From Motiliproteus sp041586615 (lineage in GTDB: Bacteria; Pseudomonadota; Gammaproteobacteria; Pseudomonadales; Balneatricaceae): a DNA stretch of 64,000 bases. The position numbers and the translations under genes were made by a program. The notes beneath the pieces are model-generated. The model worked only from the letters and a program-made list of their open reading frames with translations, searched no databases and was not told the origin of the DNA. Location: positions 7,978 to 71,977 of the forward strand of contig JBFGZS010000016.1 in NCBI GenBank assembly GCA_041586615.1, written 5' to 3'. Shown one piece after another: positions 54,988-63,990 of the stretch (the first letter of the stretch is position 1; the number at the start of each line of letters is the position of its first letter).

Positions 54988-55710
54988 ATAGTAGGCTTCC
55001 AGGTCATCCGCGCCGCCGATATGGCGACCATCGATATACACCTGGGGCACGGTCAGGAGGCCCGTAACCGCCTTGAGACCGCGGTGCGTGACATCACGAC
55101 CCAACTGGATCTCTTCGTACGCCTGTCCTTTCTCGTCCAGCAACGCCTTGGCACGGGCGCAGTGTCCGCAACCGGGACGGGTGAACAGGGTCACAGGCGC
55201 TTCTTCCTCTACCGCCGGGTTCAGATGCTTAAGCATGGTGTCAGCATCGGAAACCTCGAAAGGGTCGCCGGGCAGATCGGGTTCGATAAACATCTTTTCG
55301 ACAACCCCATCGTTGACCAGCATCGAATAGCGCCAGGAGCGCTTACCAAAACCGATCGCACCTTTATCCACCAGCAGACCCATCCCTTGACTGAACTCGC
55401 CGTTACCATCGGGGAGAAACTCGATCTGATCCGCCAACTGGTCATCTTTCCAGGCATCCATAACGAAGGCATCGTTAACCGACAGGCAGTAGACGGCGTC
55501 GATGCCCATGGCCTTGAGCTTGGGCGCCAGTTCATTGTAACGCGGCACATGGCTTGAGGAGCACGTTGGGGTAAATGCCCCGGGCAGAGCAAACAGGACA
55601 ACCCGCTTGCCTTTAAAAAGATCATCGCTGCTGCGATCCAACCACTGGTCATTGTTCCGGCAGTGGAACGTTACCTGAGGTACGGCCTTTCCTTCACTAT
55701 TCTTCAACAT
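54979..55710 (-). CDS. Peroxiredoxin-glutaredoxin fusion (hybrid Prx5)
   Basis: This 243-residue protein joins a Prx5-type peroxiredoxin (about 1-165; peroxidatic Cys50 in PGAFTPTCSSSH) to a glutaredoxin (about 170-243; redox pair Cys181/Cys184 in RPGCGHCARA). Such fusions reduce peroxides with electrons from glutathione. Both active sites are intact. ATG at 55710 has AAGGAG seven bases upstream; the ATG two codons before it sits too close. The family is known from Haemophilus, Vibrio and relatives. Confidence 0.93.
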   Translation of the reverse strand: MLKNSEGKAVPQVTFHCRNNDQWLDRSSDDLFKGKRVVLFALPGAFTPTCSSSHVPRYNELAPKLKAMGIDAVYCLSVNDAFVMDAWKDDQLADQIEFLPDGNGEFSQGMGLLVDKGAIGFGKRSWRYSMLVNDGVVEKMFIEPDLPGDPFEVSDADTMLKHLNPAVEEEAPVTLFTRPGCGHCARAKALLDEKGQAYEEIQLGRDVTHRGLKAVTGLLTVPQVYIDGRHIGGADDLEAYYQS

Positions 55711-55899
55711 CGTCATTCTCCTTGCGTCGTTAGCCACCGTGGGTAGCAATGAGTCTATCGGTTCTGAACCGTTGCAAAACAGTGTAGACAACATTCGAAG
55801 AATAATATATTTGATTAAAACAACCGATTCGATAGCCAAAAACTATAGCGTCTACCTTTACTCGTTAGCCTCTATTATACGGCCCGCTGCCGCCGCGCC

Positions 55900-58128
55900 T
55901 CAGCCTGCCGGCGCCGCACAAAACGTCTGCCAGATTTCTCGATACGCAGCCTCCATCTCCCGCGCAATCCGCCCCCGATCCATCAGCGGGCTGGTCAGCA
56001 TCCGGTCACGCATGCTGACGCGAAGCTGTGTCAGGCGTGCCGAATCAGCGGCTAATTCAAGCGCGATGCGCCGGTAGTCATCGGCATCGTCAGCAATCAA
56101 TGCCTGCAGCCCTAGCTGCGTCAACAGGCTACTGCCAACCCGCGCCGCGTGGCAGTCACCGCGCAAGGTGATCACCGGAACCCCCATCCACAGTGTCTCG
56201 CAGGTGGTGGTCGTGCCGTTATAAGACAGGGTATCCAGAGCAATATCCACCTCGTGATAGAGCGGCAGGTGTCCGCCCGCGCCCTCGACGTTGCCGATCA
56301 GCGTCAAGCGATCGGCGCCGATCCCTTGGCCCTGGCTCTGCTGGATAAAGTACTGACAATAGTGCGCGTCGGCAAAGCCCCCGGCTTTTAGCAGCAGTCG
56401 ACTACCCGGAACGGCATCCAGTACCTGCGCCCAGAGCCTCAGCGTGGGCAGCGATATCTTTTCACGGACATTGAACGAACCGAATGTGATAGATCCACGG
56501 CGCAGATGCGGCGGCAACTCGGGCGGGGGCGCGAACGCGTCCGGTTGGTAACAAAGAAAGCCGCCCGCTAACCGGACCCGCTGTTGAGCCTGCGTGTTAT
56601 CGTCCCGCGCCACGGGGTCGGCGATCGCGTCGCTGATCCGATAGGGGATCACGGGTAACGCAAGCGCGCGTGGGTAACCGAGATAACTGATCTGAACGGG
56701 GGCCGCCTGCGCAGCCAGCACCGGTAGGCGGTTATGGCCGGTATGCCCCGCCAGCTCAACCAGAATATCAACACGATCGCGTATAATCTGCGCCCGCAGC
56801 CCGTTATTGCTGATACCGGCCACATCGACCCAGTCATCGGCCAAGGTTCGCAGACGCTGATTAACCGCGTCCAGGTTTGCCGAATCGGAATACATCAACA
56901 CCCGCACCTGCTGACGGTCGTGGCCGCGCAACAGGGGTTCCAGAAAATAACTCACCGAATGGCGATGCAGGTCCGGCGATAGATAGGCGACCGTCAAACG
57001 GCGCTGCGGATCCCGGTCGCCCGACCAGACAAACGGAGCACAAAATACGCTTTCTTGCAGCGCCACGGCCGCCGACTGATGAATAGTACGTATCTGCTGA
57101 CCATCTTCGGCAGGCCGATAATTGCTCAGAAACGCATGATCATCATGGAGGCAGGTGTCGTACGGCAGTAGGCGCAATGCCTTGGCAAAATGCGCTTCTG
57201 CCTCATCGGTGTCACCGAAGCGGGTCAGCAGCCCCCCCATCGCCCGGTTGGCACGCCCGTTGCCCGGCGTCTTGGCGAGCAATGCACGCAGCCTTTGCAA
57301 CGCTTCGCTAGGCCGGTCTTTGGCCAGTAACTGGCACAGCGCCAGTGTTGCATCCAGATCCGAGGGGCGCGTCGCCAGGACCTCACGATAGAGGGCCTCG
57401 CCTTCATCGCTATGCTTGATGGCAACCAGGAAGTCGGCAAAGCCCGTCTTCAACGCCCAATCGTCAGGGGCCGCGCGTAGCGCATCCTGATACAGTTTCA
57501 TGCCAGCCGCTTCATCGCGCTTGCCGCGCAGCACCTCGGCAAGGTTGTTGAGGCTGACCCGATCACCCGGATTATCGAGCAAATTTTGTCGGTACAGGGC
57601 TTCGGCCTCGTCCGTGCGCAGGCTGTCAAAGTAGCACTTGGCTAAATTATTGGTCAGGGTACTGTCCCGGGGTTGCTGGCGCAAAGCCTGCTGGAAACAC
57701 TCGGCGGCCAGCGCAATCTCACCGTAGCGGTAGCAAAACGCACCAATCTCGCTATACACCGCCGCCGGTAGTGCCTGCTTGGCTGCGCGCCGATAACGTG
57801 CCAGTGCCACGGCGGGCCGTCCCCGTTTGAGTTCGATACGCGCCACTTCGCAGGCGTAATGCGCATTCGAGGGTGCGACCGCACTGGCTCTGTCCATCCA
57901 GTGCGCCGCGTCATCGAATTGCTGCTGCTGAAAGGCGATCACCCCCAGCAGATGCAGGATCTCCGGGTGGATGGGGTATTTACGGTGTAATTTAAGGCAA
58001 AGCACCTGGGCCTGACCGCTATTGCCCGATTGGATCAATGCCACCGCCTGCTGCAGCTTCTGCTGATCTGCCGACTTAATCGACTGCTTTTTGGCGGTAA
58101 CGCCGCTTTTCTTGCGCGTAGAGGCCAT
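55900..58128 (-). CDS. TPR-containing O-linked GlcNAc-transferase-like protein (SPINDLY family)
   Basis: This 742-residue protein has about ten tetratricopeptide repeats (about 20-390) and a C-terminal glycosyltransferase family 41 domain (about 395-735), with DLHRHSVSYF, VQISYLGYPR, the GSITFGSFN segment and DTLSYNGTTTTCETLWMGVP. These proteins may add sugars to serine or threonine of target proteins. In other bacteria homologues near flagellar genes modify flagellin; here the flagellar block ends 11 kb away and no flagellin is seen, so the target is unknown. The ATG choice is uncertain; one ten codons upstream is possible. Confidence 0.88.
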   Translation of the reverse strand: MASTRKKSGVTAKKQSIKSADQQKLQQAVALIQSGNSGQAQVLCLKLHRKYPIHPEILHLLGVIAFQQQQFDDAAHWMDRASAVAPSNAHYACEVARIELKRGRPAVALARYRRAAKQALPAAVYSEIGAFCYRYGEIALAAECFQQALRQQPRDSTLTNNLAKCYFDSLRTDEAEALYRQNLLDNPGDRVSLNNLAEVLRGKRDEAAGMKLYQDALRAAPDDWALKTGFADFLVAIKHSDEGEALYREVLATRPSDLDATLALCQLLAKDRPSEALQRLRALLAKTPGNGRANRAMGGLLTRFGDTDEAEAHFAKALRLLPYDTCLHDDHAFLSNYRPAEDGQQIRTIHQSAAVALQESVFCAPFVWSGDRDPQRRLTVAYLSPDLHRHSVSYFLEPLLRGHDRQQVRVLMYSDSANLDAVNQRLRTLADDWVDVAGISNNGLRAQIIRDRVDILVELAGHTGHNRLPVLAAQAAPVQISYLGYPRALALPVIPYRISDAIADPVARDDNTQAQQRVRLAGGFLCYQPDAFAPPPELPPHLRRGSITFGSFNVREKISLPTLRLWAQVLDAVPGSRLLLKAGGFADAHYCQYFIQQSQGQGIGADRLTLIGNVEGAGGHLPLYHEVDIALDTLSYNGTTTTCETLWMGVPVITLRGDCHAARVGSSLLTQLGLQALIADDADDYRRIALELAADSARLTQLRVSMRDRMLTSPLMDRGRIAREMEAAYREIWQTFCAAPAG

Positions 58129-58362
58129 CGCTAACACTCGTCCTTTTGCTGGTTTCATCCCTGTATTGCACCGACGCCTGTGCGGCCCCAGCCCGGCCGC
58201 TGCCGTCACCGGGCCACAGATCGCCAAGCGCAATAAAAGGGCAAGGCCGTTCTCGAGCAGAACGGCTCGATACAGACCTCATCATAGCGACCCAGCAGGC
58301 CAAGCGACACCCGCATATCGGCATTTTTTGGCAGCAATACAGCCTGTTAGACAGGCACGAGG

Positions 58363-59070
58363 TTAGGCCGCCGCTAATCCGGCCAGCAGGCCGATCAAAC
58401 CACCAAACACACCGCCCCAGACCACCAGCCAGCCCAGGTGCTGGTGGATCATCTGCTGGATAATTTCCTTGACCAACTGCGGCGTTAATTCATCCAGGCG
58501 CTGCTGAACGATGGACTCCACCTTCCCCCCCATCTCCGCCATCACGGCCGGTTGCTCCAGCTCATCGCGCAGCAAGGTCACGAAGCGTTCGTCGCGGGTC
58601 ATGGCGTCGATAGAGGATTTCATGCGCGCGATAAAGGGCTCTTTCAGCGGCAGCAGCACCTCAACCCCGCCCACCATCGCCAGCATGCCACCAAACGAGG
58701 ACTTTTCGATCACGTCCACCAGTGAATCAAAGGTCGGACTGAAATCAAGCTTGTCGATCACCGGTGCCAGATGCAGGTCAGGTTGGTGACCGTTTTCCGC
58801 GTTCAGAAAACGCTCAATGTTCGCTTCGGTAAAGAACTGCTCCATCATAAGCGTGCGGATACCCGCCTTGAAGTCCTCAAACCGGGCCGGAATCACACCC
58901 GAACCGTACAAACCGGGGACTTTTTCAAACAGCATATGCACCGCCAGCCAGTTAGTCACCGCCCCCGACAGTGCAAACAATCCGACACTCCACAGCAAAG
59001 GTTGGTCCAAAACCAACCCGCACACAGCCGCCAACAGGGCGATTAGATTGGTTATCAATGATTTATTCAA
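58363..59070 (-). CDS. DUF445 family membrane protein
   Basis: This 235-residue protein has hydrophobic helices at both ends (about LIALLAAVCGLVLDQPLLWSV and LGWLVVWGGVFGGLIGLLAG, each shortened to key parts) and the DUF445 signature GAVTNWLAVHMLFEK near the N-terminus. The family is of unknown function and is often found in Pseudomonas relatives. Confidence 0.85.
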   Translation of the reverse strand: MNKSLITNLIALLAAVCGLVLDQPLLWSVGLFALSGAVTNWLAVHMLFEKVPGLYGSGVIPARFEDFKAGIRTLMMEQFFTEANIERFLNAENGHQPDLHLAPVIDKLDFSPTFDSLVDVIEKSSFGGMLAMVGGVEVLLPLKEPFIARMKSSIDAMTRDERFVTLLRDELEQPAVMAEMGGKVESIVQQRLDELTPQLVKEIIQQMIHQHLGWLVVWGGVFGGLIGLLAGLAAA

Positions 59071-59187
59071 GCCAACATCTCCACAACAGTCATGATCGAA
59101 ACGAACGGGCAGGCTGCGATCGAGGCAGGCCTGCAGCCAGTCCGCAACAATACGAACTACGCGGAGAAAAACAAGGTGGGAAACGGC

Positions 59188-59838
59188 TTAATTGGCGGAC
59201 AAAATCGCCAGCCGATGATAGAGATTGCGTAACATGCCGGCGGTGGCGCCCCAGATAAAATACCCCTGGTAAGGCATCGCCCAAAAAAAACGTTCGCGCC
59301 CTTCAACGTGACGGCTGTGACGCTGATGGTTGTCCGGATCTAGCAGGTAATGCAGCGGGACTTCAAACACCTCAGCCACTTCAAACGGATCGGGCGTCAC
59401 CACAAAGGGTGGCTCGATCAACCCCACCACGGGCGTAACGACGAAACCGGTACGGGTAATATAATCATCCAGCTGGCCGATTAGCTGGACCGATTCGGGT
59501 GGTACCCCGACCTCTTCATGGGTTTCACGCAGGGCGGTCTGCTGCGGACCGCTATCTTCTTTCTCGGTGCGGCCGCCGGGGAAGCTGATCTGCCCGGGGT
59601 GGTGATGCAGATGATCGGTACGCTGGGTAAACAACACCGTTAACCCCTCGGCGCGATCCACCAGCAACACCAGCACCGCCGCCGGGCGCAGACGGCCATC
59701 CCCGTGAGGCAGGGGCGGCATATCCGGATTCAGGCTGTGATCGCCAGGGAAGCCGGCAACCCCCTCCACCAGATCGTTAAAGCGACGCGGGGGTGCTTCT
59801 TGGCGTGAAAACTGTTCAAGCAGCCAATCACGATTCAT
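59188..59838 (-). CDS. Nudix hydrolase, probable CoA pyrophosphatase
   Basis: This 216-residue protein has the coenzyme A pyrophosphatase form of the Nudix box: LFTQRTDHLHHHPGQISFPG followed by GRTEKEDSGPQQTALRETHE and EVGV. NudL-type enzymes cleave CoA to phosphopantetheine and 3',5'-ADP. The catalytic REtxEE glutamates are intact. The length is typical of the NudL group. It overlaps no neighbour. Confidence 0.9.
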   Translation of the reverse strand: MNRDWLLEQFSRQEAPPRRFNDLVEGVAGFPGDHSLNPDMPPLPHGDGRLRPAAVLVLLVDRAEGLTVLFTQRTDHLHHHPGQISFPGGRTEKEDSGPQQTALRETHEEVGVPPESVQLIGQLDDYITRTGFVVTPVVGLIEPPFVVTPDPFEVAEVFEVPLHYLLDPDNHQRHSRHVEGRERFFWAMPYQGYFIWGATAGMLRNLYHRLAILSAN

Positions 59839-59934
59839 AAAGTGGCACCGGCCTGGTACAAGAGGGGGTTGTTACCCATGCTTTTTAATATCGACATGCT
59901 GCCAGTATAGCCCGGCGCTTGCGGACAAAACCAC

Positions 59935-60609
59935 TCAGAAGCCGTAGGGCGGCAACCCTGCGCGCTGGCGTGCCTGATTCATGTTCTCGCGCATGGCCTG
60001 CTGTAGCGTTGCAACGGCAGCGGCTTGGCCGTCACGATCCAGGTCTGCCGGAATCCACACCGGTTCGCCATAGCGGATCACAACACGCGAAAAGGGTTTC
60101 GGCACTTTGTGCAGATCCCAGCTGCGGGAAAAGACCCATAAGCGATCCGCCTCCAGGTGCACGGGCACCAGCGGGCGCGCCGTTTTCTGGCCGATCATCA
60201 CGGCACCAGGCTGACATTGGAACACCGGTCCACGCGGTCCATCGGGCGTTACCAGACCTGTTTTTCCTGCCTTGACTGCACGGATCATCGCAATCAACGC
60301 CTTGGCGCCACCGGCCGATGAGGAGCCCCGCACCGATAAAAAATCCCAGGGGGCTACGGAGCGGGCGATCAGCTCGCCGTCTTTACTGTTACTGACCAGA
60401 CAGGCGACATTCTGGTTACGCAGGTACCAGGACAACATCGCCACGTTATTATGCCAGGCCACGTACACCCAAGGCTGGCCGTTGGCGCGCTGGGTATCCA
60501 GGCCGGATTGGCCCTGCACGGTGACCCGGCAGGTCATGGCGATCAATCGGATAAGAAGGCGATACACATAGGGGAAGGCGCGGCGCGCAAGATTTCGGGT
60601 GTTATTCAT
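59935..60609 (-). CDS. DUF374 lysophospholipid acyltransferase-like protein
   Basis: This 224-residue protein has a basic N-terminus, an N-terminal hydrophobic region and the DUF374 motifs VAWHNNVAML, SNSKDGELIARSV and TPDGPRGP, with a later ARPLVPVHLEADR. The family resembles LPLAT acyltransferases, but its substrate is not known. ATG at 60609 is preferred to a longer frame that would run through the 14-bp tandem repeat. Confidence 0.85.
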   Translation of the reverse strand: MNNTRNLARRAFPYVYRLLIRLIAMTCRVTVQGQSGLDTQRANGQPWVYVAWHNNVAMLSWYLRNQNVACLVSNSKDGELIARSVAPWDFLSVRGSSSAGGAKALIAMIRAVKAGKTGLVTPDGPRGPVFQCQPGAVMIGQKTARPLVPVHLEADRLWVFSRSWDLHKVPKPFSRVVIRYGEPVWIPADLDRDGQAAAVATLQQAMRENMNQARQRAGLPPYGF

Positions 60610-60620
60610 GAGTCTCGGTG

Positions 60621-60736
60621 CTGTTAGTAATGGACAGGCGGTAATGGACTGTTGGTAATGGACTGTTGGTAATGGACTGTTGGCAATGGACAGGCGGCCA
60701 GGTGCGCCATTGTACCCGCCCGCCATTGTACCCGCC
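60621..60736. repeat. 14-bp tandem repeats and a 16-bp duplication upstream of the DUF374 gene
   Basis: Five copies of a 14-bp unit, CTGTTGGTAATGGA and variants, run from 60621 to 60690. Shortly after, CGCCATTGTACCCGCC occurs twice in direct tandem (60705-60736). Both lie in the leader of the minus-strand DUF374 gene, between it and clpB. Confidence 0.93.
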
Positions 60737-60780
60737 TCGCGCACCGGCGAATAGTCACATCAGCAGACGGCCTTGAACCT

Positions 60781-60814
60781 GTGCCAGATGCTTGCATGAC
60801 CAAGCTTCTGGCAC
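60781..60814 (-). terminator. Hairpin after clpB
   Basis: GTGCCAGATGCTTG pairs with CAAGCTTCTGGCAC across a six-base loop (13 of 14 positions complementary), 11 bp after the clpB stop. No T run follows on the minus strand, so it may be a processing or Rho-dependent end rather than a simple intrinsic terminator. Confidence 0.5.
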
Positions 60815-60824
60815 GCCGGGCCGA

Positions 60825-63401
60825 TCAGGCCGATGTGAAGCGAATCTCGCCGTCTTCCAACACACCCAGAATCCGGTCTCCGCTGCCAAAACGGCCCGAC
60901 AGGATCGCTTCGGCCAGCGGGTTTTCGATATATTTCTGGATAGCCCGCTTCAAAGGCCGCGCGCCGTAGACCGGGTCAAAGCCCGCATTCAACAGCGTAT
61001 CCACCGCCTCGTCGGTCAGCTCCATACTGAGCTCACGTTCGGCCAAGCGCTCCTGCAACCGCTGCAGCTGGATACGGGCGATACCCCGAACCTGCTCTTT
61101 GATCAGGGCATGGAACACCACAACCTCATCGATCCGGTTGATAAACTCGGGACGAAAGTGCGTGCCAACCACCTCCATGACCGTGCCTTTCATCTGCTCG
61201 TAGTCCTGATCGTCCTGGAACCCCTGGATAATGTCGGACCCCAGGTTGGAGGTCATGACCACCACGGTATTACGGAAATCAACCGTGCGTCCCTGTCCAT
61301 CGGTCAGTCGGCCATCTTCCAGCACCTGCAGCAAGACATTGAAGACATCAGGATGGGCTTTCTCCACCTCGTCCAACAGCAGCACCGAATAGGGGCGCCG
61401 GCGCACGGCCTCGGTCAGGTAGCCGCCTTCTTCGTAACCCACATAACCGGGCGGCGCACCGATCAACCGCGATACGGAGTGCTTTTCCATAAACTCCGAC
61501 ATGTCGATACGCACCATCGCCTCTTCGGTGTCGAACAGGAACTTGGCCAGCGATTTACATAATTCGGTTTTACCCACCCCCGTTGGCCCCAGGAACAGGA
61601 ACGAACCGTTGGGCCGGTTGGGGTCGGCCAGGCCCGCCCGGGAGCGGCGCACGGCATTGGCCACGGCCACGACCGCCTCATCCTGTCCGACCACCCATTC
61701 ATGCAAGGCCTCTTCCATGCGCAGCAGTTTATCCCGCTCGCCTTCCAGCATCTTGGACACCGGAATACCGGTCCAGGCCGATACGACCTCCGCTACTTCC
61801 TCTTCACTCACTTTGTTACGCAGCAGCGTCTTGTCCAGCATCTCGGCCTGACTGGCCATATCGAGCTGCTTTTCGAGATCGGGAATCACCCCGTACTGTA
61901 ATTCGGACATCCGCGCCAGGTCTCCGCTCCGGCGTGCAACGTCCATATCCTGTCGGGCTTTATCCAGCTGCTCTTTGACCTGCTGCGATCCGTGTAGCGC
62001 CGCTTTCTCGGTTTTCCAGACCTCGTCAAAATCGGAGAATTCGCGCTCTACACGATCGATCTGCTCTTCCAGCTCCTGCAGGTGCTTACGCGCGGCCGCG
62101 TCTTTCTCTTTCTTCAGGGCTTCACGCTCGATCTTGAGCTGAATCAGCTTACGCTCGAGCTTATCCATCACTTCGGGCTTGGAGTCCATCTCCATGCGGA
62201 TACGGCTACCCGCTTCGTCAATCAGATCGATCGCCTTATCCGGCAGTTGCCGGTCCGTGATGTAGCGGTGCGACAGTTTACAGGCCGCGATAATCGCCGA
62301 ATCGCTGATATCCACCCCGTGATGAATCTCGTAACGCTCTTTCAGACCGCGCAAGATGGCAATGGTATCTTCCACGCTGGGTTCTTCCACCAGCACTTTC
62401 TGGAAGCGCCGCTCCAGGGCCGCATCCTTCTCGATATATTTGCGGTATTCGTCCAGCGTGGTGGCACCCACGCAGTGCAGCTCGCCACGCGCCAGTGCTG
62501 GCTTCAACATATTGCCCGCGTCCATGGCCCCATCCGACTTACCGGCACCGACCATGGTGTGCAACTCATCGATAAACAGGATGATGCGCCCTTCCTGCTT
62601 GCCCAGCTCATTCAGGACCGATTTCAGGCGTTCTTCAAACTCGCCACGGTACTTGGCACCGGCGATCAGGCTGCCCATATCCAGCGACAGGACACGCTTG
62701 TCCTTCAGCCCCTCGGGAACCTCGCCGTTGATGATCCGCTGCGCCAGCCCTTCGATAATCGCCGTCTTACCCACACCGGGCTCGCCGATCAACACCGGGT
62801 TATTCTTGGTGCGTCGCTGCAACACCTGAATGGTGCGGCGAATTTCATCGTCCCGGCCGATAACCGGGTCGAGCTTGCCCGACTCCGCGCGCGAGGTCAG
62901 GTCGATGGTGAAACGCTCCAGCGCCTGGCGGCTTTCTTCGGCATTCTGGTCCGAAACGGCCTCCCCACCCCGTACCCGGTCGATGGCCGCCAGCAGCGTC
63001 TGTTTCGTTCCGCCACTGCGACGCAGCAGGTCCCCCAACGGGCCCTTGTCCTCCAGGGCGGCCAGCACCACCAATTCACTGGAGATATACTGATCTTTGC
63101 GCTGCTGAGAGGCTTTGTCAGCCAGATTGAAGATCCGTCCCAGGTTGGGCGACATACCCACCTCACCATCCGGATGCTGCACCGTCGCCAGGCCCTCCAG
63201 AATAGGCTCAAGCCCCTGCCGAATCGCCTGGGGATCAAAGCCGGACTGAGCCAGCAACGGTTTAATACTGCCGCCCTTCTGTTCCATCAAGGCAAAAATC
63301 AGATGTACCGGTTCGATCAGGTTATGATCGCGCCCCACAGCCAGAGACTGCGCATCGATAATAGCTTCCTGCAATTTACTGGTCAGCCGATCCATTCTCA
63401 T
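60825..63401 (-). CDS. clpB: ATP-dependent disaggregase ClpB
   Basis: ClpB is a hexameric AAA+ chaperone that pulls apart protein aggregates with DnaK. The 858-residue protein has an N-terminal domain (about 1-140), NBD1 with GEPGVGKTAIIEG, a coiled-coil middle domain (about 405-525), NBD2 with GPTGVGKTELCK, and a C-terminal domain. All Walker motifs are intact. The ATG has GAGGG seven bases upstream. I saw no clear sigma-32 promoter in the upstream 600 bp. Confidence 0.98.
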   Translation of the reverse strand: MRMDRLTSKLQEAIIDAQSLAVGRDHNLIEPVHLIFALMEQKGGSIKPLLAQSGFDPQAIRQGLEPILEGLATVQHPDGEVGMSPNLGRIFNLADKASQQRKDQYISSELVVLAALEDKGPLGDLLRRSGGTKQTLLAAIDRVRGGEAVSDQNAEESRQALERFTIDLTSRAESGKLDPVIGRDDEIRRTIQVLQRRTKNNPVLIGEPGVGKTAIIEGLAQRIINGEVPEGLKDKRVLSLDMGSLIAGAKYRGEFEERLKSVLNELGKQEGRIILFIDELHTMVGAGKSDGAMDAGNMLKPALARGELHCVGATTLDEYRKYIEKDAALERRFQKVLVEEPSVEDTIAILRGLKERYEIHHGVDISDSAIIAACKLSHRYITDRQLPDKAIDLIDEAGSRIRMEMDSKPEVMDKLERKLIQLKIEREALKKEKDAAARKHLQELEEQIDRVEREFSDFDEVWKTEKAALHGSQQVKEQLDKARQDMDVARRSGDLARMSELQYGVIPDLEKQLDMASQAEMLDKTLLRNKVSEEEVAEVVSAWTGIPVSKMLEGERDKLLRMEEALHEWVVGQDEAVVAVANAVRRSRAGLADPNRPNGSFLFLGPTGVGKTELCKSLAKFLFDTEEAMVRIDMSEFMEKHSVSRLIGAPPGYVGYEEGGYLTEAVRRRPYSVLLLDEVEKAHPDVFNVLLQVLEDGRLTDGQGRTVDFRNTVVVMTSNLGSDIIQGFQDDQDYEQMKGTVMEVVGTHFRPEFINRIDEVVVFHALIKEQVRGIARIQLQRLQERLAERELSMELTDEAVDTLLNAGFDPVYGARPLKRAIQKYIENPLAEAILSGRFGSGDRILGVLEDGEIRFTSA

Positions 63402-63746
63402 AACGAAACCCTCATATTCTCAGATCTTACTCGTAGCGGTTACCGCCCATGACGCGCACGCCAGGGATAGCGCTTATCCAGAGCGGCCGTATCCGGGGAC
63501 GCCTGGCCCGCCTGATCCACCACCGTGCCGCGCACGGTTTCAGCTATGTTCTGTTATAGCACCAATCCCGTTTTGTTAACGTTCTGAGCTGTGATCAAGT
63601 CGGATATTGATTGCACGATTGCTTATGTAGATGCGGTCAACTCGCGCAAACTTCAAGTCAGCAGCGAAACGAAACGCGATGGGCAAACAAAAAACACCGA
63701 CTAAAAAGAAGTGACGCCCCTAAGGATGTGGCGGAACAGGAAACTA

Positions 63747-63864
63747 GGCGGTTCATGAATGAACCGCCGTAATATAAAGCCACGTGGGACAGGGCGGATA
63801 TACGCCGGTCTTGCCAGCATCAAAAGACCAAAGGGATCGGTATGTTGATGCCAGGGTAACTATT
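63747..63864 (-). repeat. Modular hairpin repeat, copy 5 (modules A, B, C)
   Basis: Read on the minus strand it runs GAATAGTTACCCTGGCATCA, ATACCGATCCCTTTGGTCTTTT, shortened here, CAAGACCGGCG...TCCGCCC...CACGTGGCTTTA and ends with the C palindrome GGCGGTTCATTCATGAACC. This is the most complete A-B-C copy. The D module is not recognisable. It lies upstream of clpB. Confidence 0.85.
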
Positions 63865-63894
63865 CAGCACGTTTATTTTCGCTATGTAATTGAT

Positions 63895-63990
63895 TATGGA
63901 GTGTTTGTGGAAAGAGTCTCTTTGGCAAGGATGCCAAAGCGAAGCCTACATGGATGTATTCACGGCGTCTCTTGGAACAAATACTCCATA
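63895..63990. other. Structured intergenic segment of unknown nature
   Basis: A 24-base arm (63895-63918) is the imperfect reverse complement of 63967-63990 (19 of 24 matching). Inside it are a perfect 8-bp hairpin CTTTGGCA-AGGA-TGCCAAAG (63920-63939) and the short inverted repeat TACATGGATGTA (63947-63958). It could be an RNA structure or another small mobile or repeat element. Nothing known to me matches it. Confidence 0.4.

Noticed and set aside
62082..63452. Long open frame opposite clpB (456 codons)
   Set aside because: Mirror frame of clpB; no recognisable domain.
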